Assembly (NCBI RefSeq): GCF_021191705.1
Contig: NZ_JAIWPU010000042.1
Location: 1-64,000 of the forward strand
Direction: 5' to 3'
Source: Proluteimonas flavola
Lineage (GTDB): Bacteria; Pseudomonadota; Gammaproteobacteria; Xanthomonadales; Xanthomonadaceae
Length of the DNA: 64,000 nucleotides
The notes beneath the pieces were generated by a model. The model saw nothing but the letters and a program-made list of their open reading frames with translations, was not told the origin of the DNA and did no database searches. A program made the position numbers and the translations under genes. The number at the start of each line of letters is the position of its first letter. Positions within the stretch are counted from its first letter, which is position 1. Below are positions 17,118 to 26,035 of this stretch, piece by piece.

Positions 17118-20100
17118 ATGCGCAAGCTGCTGCAATTGCTGAAATCCGGGTGGTGCCTGTCGCTGGTGGGCGTGCTGGTGCTGTGCGCGCTGGTCTGGAT
17201 CGGCGGGCCGTGGATCGCCATCGCCGGCCGCCAGCCGCTGGCGTCGCCGTCGTCGCGGCTGGTCGCGATGCTCGCGCTGCTGCTCGCATGGGCGCTCGCG
17301 CTGGCGGTCGTGGTGCTGCGCCAGCGGGCGCGCACCCGGGCCATGGGCGAGGCGATCGCGGGGTCGACCGCCGGTGCCGACGATCGCGACGCGGCCAACG
17401 CCGCCGAACGCGCGCAGCTCGAATCGCGCTTCCGCGAGGCGGTCAGGCTGCTGCGCCGGCGCGGCGGCCGCCGCAGCCTCTACGCACTGCCCTGGTACGT
17501 GGTGATCGGCCCGCCCGGTTCGGGCAAGAGCACGCTGGTGCGTAATTCCGGCCTGGAGTTCCCGCTCGCCGGGCGGTTCGGCAAGGAAGCGCTGCGCGGC
17601 GTCGGCGGCACCCGCAACTGCGACTGGTGGTTCACCGGTGAAGCCGTGTTCCTCGACACCGCCGGCCGCTACACCACGCAGGACTCCGATGCCGAGGCCG
17701 ATGCCGGCGGCTGGACCGGCTTCCTGCGGCTGCTGCGGCGGTTCCGCCGCGAGCGGCCGGTCGACGGCGTGCTGGTGACGATGAGCATGTCCGACCTGCT
17801 GCTGCTCGACGAGCGCGAGCGCGATGCGCACGCGCAGGCGGTGCGGCGGCGGCTGGACGAACTGCACGAGCAGCTCAGGGTGCGCGTGCCGGTGTACCTG
17901 GTGTTCACCAAGTGCGACCTGGTCGCCGGCTTCGGCGAGTTCTTCGACGACCTCGACCCCGCGCAGCGGGCGCAGGTCTGGGGCACCACGTTCCCGGCGG
18001 GCAGGACGCTCGACGGCAGCGCCGCGCGCGGCTTCGGGCAGGCGTTCAACGGCTTGCTCGAACGCCTCGACGCGCGCCTGGTCGAGCGCCTGCACAATGA
18101 GCGCGACCGCACCCGGCGCGCGGCGATCCTGTCGTTCCCGCAGCAGTTCGCCGCCTTCGGCGACATCGCGCGCGACTTCACCGAGGCCGTGTTCGCCGGC
18201 AGCGCCTACGGCGCGGCGCCGCTGCTGCGCGGCGTGTATCTCACCTCGGGCACGCAGGAAGGCACGCCGATCGACCGCATGATGGGCGCGGTCGCGCGCA
18301 CCTTCGGCGTGGACGCGACGCGGGTGCACGCACCCGGGCTGCAGCGGCGCACGTTCTTCGTCGAGCGCCTGCTGCGCGACGTGGTGTTCGCAGAGTCCGG
18401 CTTCGCCGCCGGGCTCGCCGGCGGCGCGCGCCGCCGCACCGGCTTGGCGGTGGCGATGGCCGCGACCGTCGTCTGCACGCTCGGGCTGCTCGCGGCGATG
18501 ACCGTCAGCCATGCGCGCAACGCGCGCTACCTGGCCGACGTGCGCGCGGCGCTCGATGCCCGGCCCGCGGTCGCCGATCTTGCGGGCGCGGCGACGCCGC
18601 CGCAGTACTTCGCGCTGGCCCTGCAGCGGCTCGAGACGCTGCGCCCGGTCCTGGCCGCCGCAGGCGCGCACGACGGCGACGTGCCGTGGTCGATGCGCGC
18701 GGGCCTGTACCAGGGCGGCGCGGTCGGCGGGCAGTTGCGCGACGCCTACCTGCGCGAGCTCAACGCCGCGCTGCTGCCCGGCCTCGGCGCGCAGTTCCGG
18801 CGCGGGCTGGCGGACAACGCCGGCGACCTGCAGGCGCTGTACTACTACCTCAAGGGCTACCTGATGCTGGGCCAGCCGCGCCGCGCCGATGCCGCCGAGC
18901 TGTCGTCGCTGGCGGCGATCGAATGGCGCCGGCTGTTCCCCCGCGATCCGGTCCTGCAGGCCGCGCTGTCGTCGCATTTCGACGCGCTGCTGGCGCAGTC
19001 GGGCGAACTGCGCGCGCTGCCGCTCGACGAGGCGCGCGTGGCCCAGGCACGGACGACGCTGCGCGCGGCCGACCTGTCGGCGCTGGTCTACAGCAGCCTG
19101 CGGCTCGGCCTGGAGGCGCGCAGCGACGACGACGCCCGGCTCGACCGCGCGCTCGGCCTGCGCGGCGAGGTGTTCCGCCGGCGCAGCGGTGCGCCGCTGT
19201 CGGCGCCGTGGCCGGCGCTGTACACCCAGCCGGTGTTCGCCGAGCAGATGGACGGCGGCATCGAGGCCGAGGTCGAGCGCTTCCTCGGCGACGACTGGGT
19301 GCTCGGCGTCGATGCCGCCGACGCGCTGTCGCGCGCACGCACGGTGCGCCAGGTCGCCGCGCTCTACGAACAGGACTACCTGCGCGCGTGGGACGCGCTG
19401 CTCGCCGACCTCGAACTGGCGCCGGCCACCGACCTGCAGCAGGCCAGCCTGCTCGCCGCGCAGGTCGCGGCGCCCGGCTCGCCGCTGCGGCTGCTGCTCG
19501 AACTGGTGCGCACCCACACCACCGACATGGGCCGCATGCCCGCCGCCGAAGGCGCGGCCGGGGCGCTTGCCGCGGCCGGCGAGGCCGCCGCCGCGGCCGC
19601 CGGGCAGGCGGTGGACGCGACCGCCGCGCGCAACCGTGCGCTGCAGGCGGTGCTGGGCGACCGGGACGGCGACGACGACGCACCGGTACCGGGCCAGGCG
19701 ATCGAGGCGCACTTCGCAGCGCTCAACCAGCTGACCGAGGGCGCCGCCGGCAACACGCCGCTCGACCGCGCGCTGCTGGCGGTCGACGAACTCGGCAAGG
19801 CGCTGCTGACGCTGCCCGCCGGCAGCGCGGGCGCCAGCCAGCCACCGCCGCAACTGCTGCTCGCCCGGCAGATCGTCTCGCAGCTGCCGCCGCCGCTCGA
19901 CGGCTGGCTGTCCACGCTGACGGGCGACAGCGCCGGCCTGCTGGCCGATGGCCAGCGCGCGGCGCTGGCCGGGCAGGCGCGCGAGGCGATCGGGCGCGAC
20001 TGCGGCGACTTCGTGCGCGACCGCTATCCGTTCGATCTCGCGGCCGAGGCCGAGATCCCGCTGCAGGATTTCGGCGAACTGTTCGGCCAGGACGGCCGTT

Positions 20101-20651
20101 TCGACCGCCTGTTCCGCGAGTCTCTGGCGTCGCGCATCGACACCGGCGCCGCGACCTGGCGCTGGCGCGACGATCCCGGATTCGCCGCAGGCCCGCCCGG
20201 ACTGCCTGCGCGCATGCAGGCCGCCGACCGCATCCGCCGCGCGTACTTCCGCGGCGGCGTGCTGCCGGAAGTCCGCTTCACCCTGCGCCAGGCGACGCTG
20301 GGCGGGCCGGTGGCGCGGGTCGAGATCGACGTCGACGGCCAGCGGTTCGTGTCGTCGCCGGGCGAGGACGGCGCCATGCCGATGACCTGGCCCGGACCGA
20401 CGCCGGGACAGGCGTCGGTCACCGTCTACGACGTCATCGGCACGCGTCTGGCACGCATCAGCCGGCAGGGCGAGTGGGCGCTGTTCCGCCTGCTGCAGGC
20501 CGAGTCGCTGACGCGCACCTCGGAAACCGAATTCACCGCGCGCTGGTCGCTCGGCGGCGGGACGGTGGAACTGCCGCTGCGCGCCGCCAGCCTGCGCAAT
20601 CCGTTCCTCAACGACACGGTGCAGGCGTTCCGTTGCGGAGAGATCGCATGA
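17118..20651 (+). CDS. tssM: TssM (IcmF), T6SS inner-membrane ATPase-like core protein
   Basis: 1177 residues, normal for the family. Two membrane segments at the N-terminus (about 11-30 and 50-72) are followed by a cytoplasmic NTPase domain with Walker A GPPGSGKST at 131-139 and TKCDLVAGF. A third membrane segment lies at about 441-465, and the rest is periplasmic, ending in the IcmF C-terminal beta domain. It starts four bases after the tssL stop, and its own stop overlaps tagF by four bases. Confidence 0.95.
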   Translation: MRKLLQLLKSGWCLSLVGVLVLCALVWIGGPWIAIAGRQPLASPSSRLVAMLALLLAWALALAVVVLRQRARTRAMGEAIAGSTAGADDRDAANAAERAQLESRFREAVRLLRRRGGRRSLYALPWYVVIGPPGSGKSTLVRNSGLEFPLAGRFGKEALRGVGGTRNCDWWFTGEAVFLDTAGRYTTQDSDAEADAGGWTGFLRLLRRFRRERPVDGVLVTMSMSDLLLLDERERDAHAQAVRRRLDELHEQLRVRVPVYLVFTKCDLVAGFGEFFDDLDPAQRAQVWGTTFPAGRTLDGSAARGFGQAFNGLLERLDARLVERLHNERDRTRRAAILSFPQQFAAFGDIARDFTEAVFAGSAYGAAPLLRGVYLTSGTQEGTPIDRMMGAVARTFGVDATRVHAPGLQRRTFFVERLLRDVVFAESGFAAGLAGGARRRTGLAVAMAATVVCTLGLLAAMTVSHARNARYLADVRAALDARPAVADLAGAATPPQYFALALQRLETLRPVLAAAGAHDGDVPWSMRAGLYQGGAVGGQLRDAYLRELNAALLPGLGAQFRRGLADNAGDLQALYYYLKGYLMLGQPRRADAAELSSLAAIEWRRLFPRDPVLQAALSSHFDALLAQSGELRALPLDEARVAQARTTLRAADLSALVYSSLRLGLEARSDDDARLDRALGLRGEVFRRRSGAPLSAPWPALYTQPVFAEQMDGGIEAEVERFLGDDWVLGVDAADALSRARTVRQVAALYEQDYLRAWDALLADLELAPATDLQQASLLAAQVAAPGSPLRLLLELVRTHTTDMGRMPAAEGAAGALAAAGEAAAAAAGQAVDATAARNRALQAVLGDRDGDDDAPVPGQAIEAHFAALNQLTEGAAGNTPLDRALLAVDELGKALLTLPAGSAGASQPPPQLLLARQIVSQLPPPLDGWLSTLTGDSAGLLADGQRAALAGQAREAIGRDCGDFVRDRYPFDLAAEAEIPLQDFGELFGQDGRFDRLFRESLASRIDTGAATWRWRDDPGFAAGPPGLPARMQAADRIRRAYFRGGVLPEVRFTLRQATLGGPVARVEIDVDGQRFVSSPGEDGAMPMTWPGPTPGQASVTVYDVIGTRLARISRQGEWALFRLLQAESLTRTSETEFTARWSLGGGTVELPLRAASLRNPFLNDTVQAFRCGEIA

Positions 20652-21337
20652 GCGCGCCCGGCTACTTCGGCAAGCTGCCCGGCGCCGGCGATTTCGTGCA
20701 GCGCCGCCTGCCGCCGGTCTTCGTCGATGCCTGGGACCGTGCGTTCTCGCATGCGGTGGCCGGCGCCCGCGACCTGCTCGGCACAGGCTGGAGCGAGGCC
20801 TGGCAGCGCGCACCGGCATGGCGCTTCCTGCTGTCGCCGGGCGTGGCCGGCGCCGCGGCCTGGGCCGGGGTGATGCTGCCCGGCTGCGACCGCGTGGGGC
20901 GCTGTTTCCCGATGGTCGTCGCGGCCGGCCTGCCCACCGGCTGCGCGGCGCCCGGCGTGCTCGACGACGGCGGGCGCTGGTTCGATCTGGTCGCCGGCGT
21001 CGCGGCGGCGGCCCAGCGCGACCGGGGCATCGACGCCGCCCGCTTCGATGCGGCGATCGCCGCGCTGGCGCTGCCGCCGGATCCGCAGGACCCCACGGTG
21101 CCGGTGCCGCCGCCCGGCTTCGACGGCAGCCGGCGCGGCTACTGGCTGCCCCTGTGCGGGCACGGCCTGCGCCTGCCGTCGGCGTTGTGGCACCGGCTGG
21201 CCGCATCCGGCTGCACGCTGTGGTGGCAGCACGGCGATCGCGGCCACGCCGGCAGCCTGTGGGTCGGTCGCGGGCTGCCGGATGCGCAGGCATTCGCGGC
21301 GCTGCTCGGCGCGACGCCGCAGGCGGGTGCGGCGTGA
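20648..21337 (+). CDS. tagF: TagF (ImpM), post-translational repressor of T6SS
   Basis: 229 residues, beginning with the family signature GYFGKLPGAGDFVQRRLP. It also has RVGRCFPMVVAAGLP and a C-terminal SLWVGRGLP. In Pseudomonas, TagF binds Fha and blocks activation independently of the threonine phosphorylation pathway. It overlaps tssM by four bases, and its stop shares a base with the pppA start. Confidence 0.92.
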   Translation: MSAPGYFGKLPGAGDFVQRRLPPVFVDAWDRAFSHAVAGARDLLGTGWSEAWQRAPAWRFLLSPGVAGAAAWAGVMLPGCDRVGRCFPMVVAAGLPTGCAAPGVLDDGGRWFDLVAGVAAAAQRDRGIDAARFDAAIAALALPPDPQDPTVPVPPPGFDGSRRGYWLPLCGHGLRLPSALWHRLAASGCTLWWQHGDRGHAGSLWVGRGLPDAQAFAALLGATPQAGAA

Positions 21338-22092
21338 TGCGGGCCGTGGCGCGTGGCGCGGCGCGCAGTGTGTTTCCGCGTTCCTGCGGCCGCACCGATC
21401 CGGGCAAGGTCCGGCGCTGCAACGAGGACGCGATCCTGCTGCGCGACGAGGCCGGGCTGTGGGCCGTCGCCGACGGACTCGGCGGCCACAGCGCCGGCGA
21501 CTACGCCAGCGGGCTGATCGTCGAACGACTCGCCGCGCTGCACCGCCCCGACGATCTCTGCGATTTCCTCGACGCGATCGAGGACGCGCTCGAAGGCGTC
21601 AACGACGAACTGCTGCGGGTGGCCGCCGAGCGCGGCGGCGACCTCATCGGATCGACCGTGGTGGTGCTGGTGCATGACGGCGACGTCGCCCTGTGCGGCT
21701 GGGTCGGCGACAGCCGCGGCTACTGCTACGACCAGCGCCGCCTGCGGCAGATCACCGCCGACCACGTGCACGGTGCCCGCGAGGACGTCACCCGCTTCGC
21801 CGGCACCCACGCGCAAGCGCAGCCGCCCGCGGGCGCGCTGACGCGCGCGGTCGGCGCGCAGCCGCGGCTGTTCGTCGACTGGTGCATCGCCGGCAGCGGC
21901 CGCGGCACGACCTTCGTGCTATGCACGGACGGCATCAACAAGGAAATCGGAGACGAGGAACTGGACCTCGAATGCGGGCGCGCACGCGATCCGCAGGCCC
22001 TGGTGCGCCGCCTGTTCGAGCTCGCGCTCGAGCGCGCCGCCCGCGACAACGTGTCGGCCATCGCGGTGCGGTTCGGGGAGACGGCGGCATGA
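21337..22092 (+). CDS. pppA: PppA, PP2C-type Ser/Thr phosphatase of the T6SS
   Basis: 251 residues. PP2C motifs are complete: GKVRRCNEDA near the N-terminus, ADGLGGHSAGD (metal-binding Asp/Gly), GWVGDSRGY, LCTDGIN and RDNVSAIAVRF. In Pseudomonas PppA reverses PpkA phosphorylation of Fha1 and resets firing. It lies between tagF and ppkA with a one-base and a four-base overlap, the usual order. Confidence 0.94.
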   Translation: MRAVARGAARSVFPRSCGRTDPGKVRRCNEDAILLRDEAGLWAVADGLGGHSAGDYASGLIVERLAALHRPDDLCDFLDAIEDALEGVNDELLRVAAERGGDLIGSTVVVLVHDGDVALCGWVGDSRGYCYDQRRLRQITADHVHGAREDVTRFAGTHAQAQPPAGALTRAVGAQPRLFVDWCIAGSGRGTTFVLCTDGINKEIGDEELDLECGRARDPQALVRRLFELALERAARDNVSAIAVRFGETAA

Positions 22093-25000
22093 ACGGGGAC
22101 AAGACGGACGTGGTGGAACTGATGACGGCCCTGCGCCGCGGCGACATCGACCTGGGATCGGTACTCAACGCGCTGTCGCGCCGCGGCGCGCTGCCGGAGG
22201 CCGAGTACAGCGCCGGCGTCGAGACGCTGTGGCGGTTCCGCGATGAACTCGACGAGACCACCCTGCTGACGCTGCGCGAGCGGCTCGACGCGATGCGCGC
22301 GACGGAGGCCGGCGCCGCCGCAGCGCCCGCCGACGATGCCACCGTGGTGATGCCGCTGGCGCAGCGCGCCGCGGCGCCGGCTGCGGTCCCGGCGGACGCC
22401 GGCGAGGACGCGACCCGCGTCGCACCGCGCGCGCCCACGCCGCGGCCGCCGCCGGCGGACGCGTCGGGTGGCACCGGGACCGGCACGCTGGGCAGCGCGG
22501 CGACCGCCGGCTGGGCCGGCATCGCCGATGCCGAGGTCGGCGAGACCGCCACCGTCGGCCTGCTGCTCAAGGGCCGCTTCCTGCTCGAACGCGAGCTCGG
22601 CCGCGGCGGCATGGGCGTGGTGTTCCTCGCGCGCGACGAGCGCAAGGTCGAGGCGCAGGACCGCGATCCCTACGTCGCGGTCAAGGTGCTCAACGACGAG
22701 TTCCGCCGCCATCCCGATTCGCTGGTCGCGCTGCAGCGCGAGTCGCGCCGTTCGCAGCGCCTGGCGCACGACAACATCGTCCGCGTCTACGACTTCGACA
22801 AGGCCGGGACCATCGTCTACATGACGATGGAGTACATCGACGGATCCGACCTGCGCACGCTGATCCGCGAGCGCGCCTTCAACGGCATGCCGCTGGCCCG
22901 GGCGCGGCCGTTGATCGAAGGCATGGCCTGGGCGCTCCGGCGCGCCCACGCGGCCGGCATCGTGCATTCCGATTTCAAGCCCGGCAACGTCATGGTCACC
23001 GCCGACGGTGTGCCCAAGGTGTTCGATTTCGGCATCGCGCGCGCCGGCAAGGCCGGTGCCGGCGCCAGCGGCGAGGTCACCGTGTTCGACGCCTCCACGC
23101 TCGGCGCGCTGACCCCGGCCTACGCCAGCCTGGAGATGATCGAGGGCGCCGACCCGTCGCCGTCGGACGACGTCTATGCGCTGGGCTGCGTCTGCTTCGA
23201 ACTGCTGACCGGCCGTCATCCCTTCGACAAGGCCAGTGCCGAGGTCGCGCTGCGCGAAGGCCGCACGCCGCCGAAGGTGAAGGGCCTGACCGGGCGCCAG
23301 TACCGCAGCCTGTGCCGTGCGGTCGCGTTCCGCGCGGCCGACCGCCTGCCGAGCGTCGAGGCGCTGATCGAGGGCCTGCGCGAGGTACCGGCGCGCGAAC
23401 GCCTGCTGCCGCTGGCGGGCTATGGCGCCGCGGCGGTGCTGGTGGTCGGCGGCGCGGTATTCGGCGCCTCGCACTGGCTGCACCAGCGCCAGCTCGCGGC
23501 CGTCGTGGCCGGTTTCTCCAGCGATGGCGACGGCGCGTTCGCCGACGAGGGTGCGGCGATGGCGGCACTGGCCGCGCTCCCGGCCTCGGACCGCGATGCA
23601 CTGGTGCTGGCGGAGCACCAGCGCATCGAATCGTTCCTGCTGCGGCGCCTGGATGCGCTGTGGAATCCGGAGCAGGGTCGCTACGACTACCTGCAGGCGC
23701 AGCGGGTCCTGGCCTTGCGCAACGACCTGCGGCTGTTCTCGCCGGCGATCGACGAACGCGCGCGGACGATGGCCTTCGAGCGCGACGCGCTGCTCAACAG
23801 CCTGGACACCGAGCTGAGTGCGCGGATCGCGGCCGGGCGCCTGTTTCCCGCCGACGGCGCGGGCGCGGCCGACACGCTGGCGCGGGTCCGCGCGGTCGAT
23901 CCCGGCAGCGCGCTGTTGCGCCATCCGGGCCTCGAACTCGCCTACGCCGAGGCGGTGCGCGAAGCCGTCGAAGGCGAGCGCCTGGATCTCGCCGGCGAGC
24001 GCCTGCGCCAGGCACAGGCGGTGTTTCCCGACTCGCTGCGGCTGCAACTGGCCGGCACCGCGCTCGATGCCGCGGTCGCGGACGCGGCCGGGCGTCGCCA
24101 GCCCGCGGTCGAGACGCCGCGCGATGCGGAATCGGCGCGCACGCTGCTGTCGGCGCGCATCGCGCAGCCGTCCGACGACCCGCGCTGGCAGGCCGAGGTC
24201 GCGGCGGCGCTGCAGGTGCTGGGCGCGGGCGTGCAGGCGCCGGGCGATGCCGGACTGCGCGAGGCCCTGGCCCGCGCGATCGCGCACCAGGCAGCGGCGG
24301 CGCAGGCGCCGCTGCAACTGGCCCGGGCCACGGCACTGGTGGCGTTCGGCCTGGCGCAGGCGCCGGGCGATGCCGGATTGCTGCGCGAGAAGACCCGCCT
24401 GGACGGATTGCAGGCCGCGCTCGATGCACGACTCGCGCGCGAGGCCGCCAGCGCCGAGGCGGACGCGCTCGGCGAATCGCTGCGCCGTGCCGCGGCCGCC
24501 GGCGATCTGGAGAAAGCCCGCGAATCGCTGCAGCGCCTGCGCACGCTGGCACCGGACGTGGCGTTCACGCGCACCGGGGCGCCGCAACTTCTGGCCGGCG
24601 CGCATCTGGCGGCCGCCGACCGCGCGGCCGGCAACGGCGATGTCGCGCGCGCGGCCGCGATCGCCGGCGAGGCGGTCGCGCTGCTGGGCGAGCGTCTCGA
24701 CCTGCGCAATGCGCGTGCGCGCTACGAGGTTGCCGCCGCGATCGACGACGCGTCGCGCACGTCGCCCGATGCGCGCAGCCACGCGGCGCTGGCCGCACGT
24801 CTGGCCGCTGTCGCGCGCGAGGACGCTGAAGGCCTGGCCGCGCTGGAGGCGCAATTGCGCGAGCGCGGCGTGGTGCCCGAAGGCGGCCTCGCGGCGAAGC
24901 TGCGGGCGCTTGCACCGGCGGGTGCGGTTCCGTCTTCATCCGGGGCCGGTGCCGCGCCGCGCAGCCAGGGCGCAGCGCAGCGCCCGGCCGCAGGAGCCGG

Positions 25001-25703
25001 CGCTTCGCCCGTGGTCGCCGGTGCTGCCGCCGCCGTCGATCCGGAAGAAACGCTGCCGCCGGTGCCGGACGGGCCCGATCCCTGCGGCCAGCCCGGCCTG
25101 GCCGGCCGCGGCCGCTTCTGCTTCGACGCCATCGGCGACGGCCGCGGGCCCACGTTCGTCGTGGTGCCCGGCATCGCCGGCGGCAAGGCCTACGCGTTGT
25201 CGCGCGCGGAGGTCACGGTCAACGAGTTCAATGCCTACTGCCAGGCGACCGGGCGCTGCAGGCCGCAGCCGGTCGCGAACGCGGCGGCGGGCGCATTGCC
25301 GGTCACCGGCATCCCGGCCGCCCAGGCCCGCGGCTATGCGCGCTGGCTGATCCATGCCACTGGCGGCTGGCGCTACCGCCTGCCGACCGAGGCCGAGTGG
25401 CGGCACGCGGCGCAGGCCGGCGCCGGATGGCGCCAGGCGCCCGACAGCAACTGCGTGCCGCCGACCGCGGATGCGGGCAGCGGTGGCGGCCCGGTGTCGG
25501 CACGCGGCCGCGCCGCCAATCCATGGGGCCTGATCAACATGAGCGGCAACGTCTGGGAATGGACCGACAGCGGCGGCAGCCTCGCCGTGCAGGGCGGTGG
25601 ATTCGGCAGCCTGTGGTCGGAGTGCACGGTCGACGCGCGCCGGGGCGACGGCGGCGCGGCGCAGGCCGATGTGGGGTTCCGCGTGCTGCGGGAACTGAAA
25701 TGA
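22089..25703 (+). CDS. ppkA: PpkA, T6SS Ser/Thr kinase with a C-terminal formylglycine-enzyme-like (SUMF1) domain
   Basis: 1204 residues. A low-complexity N-terminus (1-160) precedes the kinase domain: glycine loop LGRGGMG at 170-176, K199, catalytic loop HSDFKPGN from H293 (Ser replaces the usual Arg of HRD) and DFG at 313-315. One membrane segment lies at about 445-464. A long helical periplasmic part (about 470-960) and a Pro/Ala-rich linker lead to a C-terminal SUMF1/FGE fold (about 1015-1204) with LPTEAEWRHAA, NMSGNVWEWTDSGG and GFRVLREL. The kinase should phosphorylate the FHA protein. The SUMF1-like part is probably a periplasmic sensor or partner-binding module, as in other T6SS kinase fusions. 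It overlaps pppA and the next gene by four bases each. Confidence 0.93.
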   Translation: MNGDKTDVVELMTALRRGDIDLGSVLNALSRRGALPEAEYSAGVETLWRFRDELDETTLLTLRERLDAMRATEAGAAAAPADDATVVMPLAQRAAAPAAVPADAGEDATRVAPRAPTPRPPPADASGGTGTGTLGSAATAGWAGIADAEVGETATVGLLLKGRFLLERELGRGGMGVVFLARDERKVEAQDRDPYVAVKVLNDEFRRHPDSLVALQRESRRSQRLAHDNIVRVYDFDKAGTIVYMTMEYIDGSDLRTLIRERAFNGMPLARARPLIEGMAWALRRAHAAGIVHSDFKPGNVMVTADGVPKVFDFGIARAGKAGAGASGEVTVFDASTLGALTPAYASLEMIEGADPSPSDDVYALGCVCFELLTGRHPFDKASAEVALREGRTPPKVKGLTGRQYRSLCRAVAFRAADRLPSVEALIEGLREVPARERLLPLAGYGAAAVLVVGGAVFGASHWLHQRQLAAVVAGFSSDGDGAFADEGAAMAALAALPASDRDALVLAEHQRIESFLLRRLDALWNPEQGRYDYLQAQRVLALRNDLRLFSPAIDERARTMAFERDALLNSLDTELSARIAAGRLFPADGAGAADTLARVRAVDPGSALLRHPGLELAYAEAVREAVEGERLDLAGERLRQAQAVFPDSLRLQLAGTALDAAVADAAGRRQPAVETPRDAESARTLLSARIAQPSDDPRWQAEVAAALQVLGAGVQAPGDAGLREALARAIAHQAAAAQAPLQLARATALVAFGLAQAPGDAGLLREKTRLDGLQAALDARLAREAASAEADALGESLRRAAAAGDLEKARESLQRLRTLAPDVAFTRTGAPQLLAGAHLAAADRAAGNGDVARAAAIAGEAVALLGERLDLRNARARYEVAAAIDDASRTSPDARSHAALAARLAAVAREDAEGLAALEAQLRERGVVPEGGLAAKLRALAPAGAVPSSSGAGAAPRSQGAAQRPAAGAGASPVVAGAAAAVDPEETLPPVPDGPDPCGQPGLAGRGRFCFDAIGDGRGPTFVVVPGIAGGKAYALSRAEVTVNEFNAYCQATGRCRPQPVANAAAGALPVTGIPAAQARGYARWLIHATGGWRYRLPTEAEWRHAAQAGAGWRQAPDSNCVPPTADAGSGGGPVSARGRAANPWGLINMSGNVWEWTDSGGSLAVQGGGFGSLWSECTVDARRGDGGAAQADVGFRVLRELK

Positions 25704-26035
25704 GCGACTGGGAACACGATGCCAACGCCGCGCTGCGCGCACTCGGCGATGCCTGGCAGCAGGGCGCGATCAGCCGCGAAACGTATCGCGAGCGCCGCCG
25801 CCGCATCATCGCCACGCTGCGCCAGCGCAGCGACGAAACCGAGCGCCGGGCGGTGTCGCCGCCGGCCGTCGCCGGGCGCGCGGGCGCCCATACAGAAACC
25901 GGCGCGACGATGGTGCTAGGGTGGTTGCGGGGCCCATCATCTTCCTCGCGCCGGTTCGCGATTCTCGCGGCCGTGGCGGCCATGGCCGTGGCTGCGCTGT
26001 GGATGGCATGGGCAATGGAGCAGGGGAATGTCTGA
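25700..26035 (+). CDS. Small membrane protein between ppkA and tpsB
   Basis: 111 residues with no family I can name with confidence. The N-terminal segment LGDAWQQGAISRETYRERRR resembles a short SHOCT-like oligomerisation motif. A basic/Pro-rich middle follows, and a single membrane helix at about 86-106 ends the protein. The ATG overlaps the ppkA stop by four bases, and the tpsB start lies inside its last eight bases, so it couples translation of the T6SS kinase to that of the two-partner secretion genes. It could be a membrane partner of PpkA or of the adhesin system. Confidence 0.75.
   Translation: MSDWEHDANAALRALGDAWQQGAISRETYRERRRRIIATLRQRSDETERRAVSPPAVAGRAGAHTETGATMVLGWLRGPSSSSRRFAILAAVAAMAVAALWMAWAMEQGNV

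Noticed and set aside
15804..21422. 1872-codon minus-strand open frame over tssL-tssM-tagF
   Set aside because: Shadow of recognisable T6SS genes on the + strand; the translation is low-complexity and matches nothing.
25040..25703. A true sulphatase-activating enzyme
   Set aside because: The FGE-like domain is fused to a T6SS kinase and no sulphatase gene is near. I read it as a sensor or binding module.
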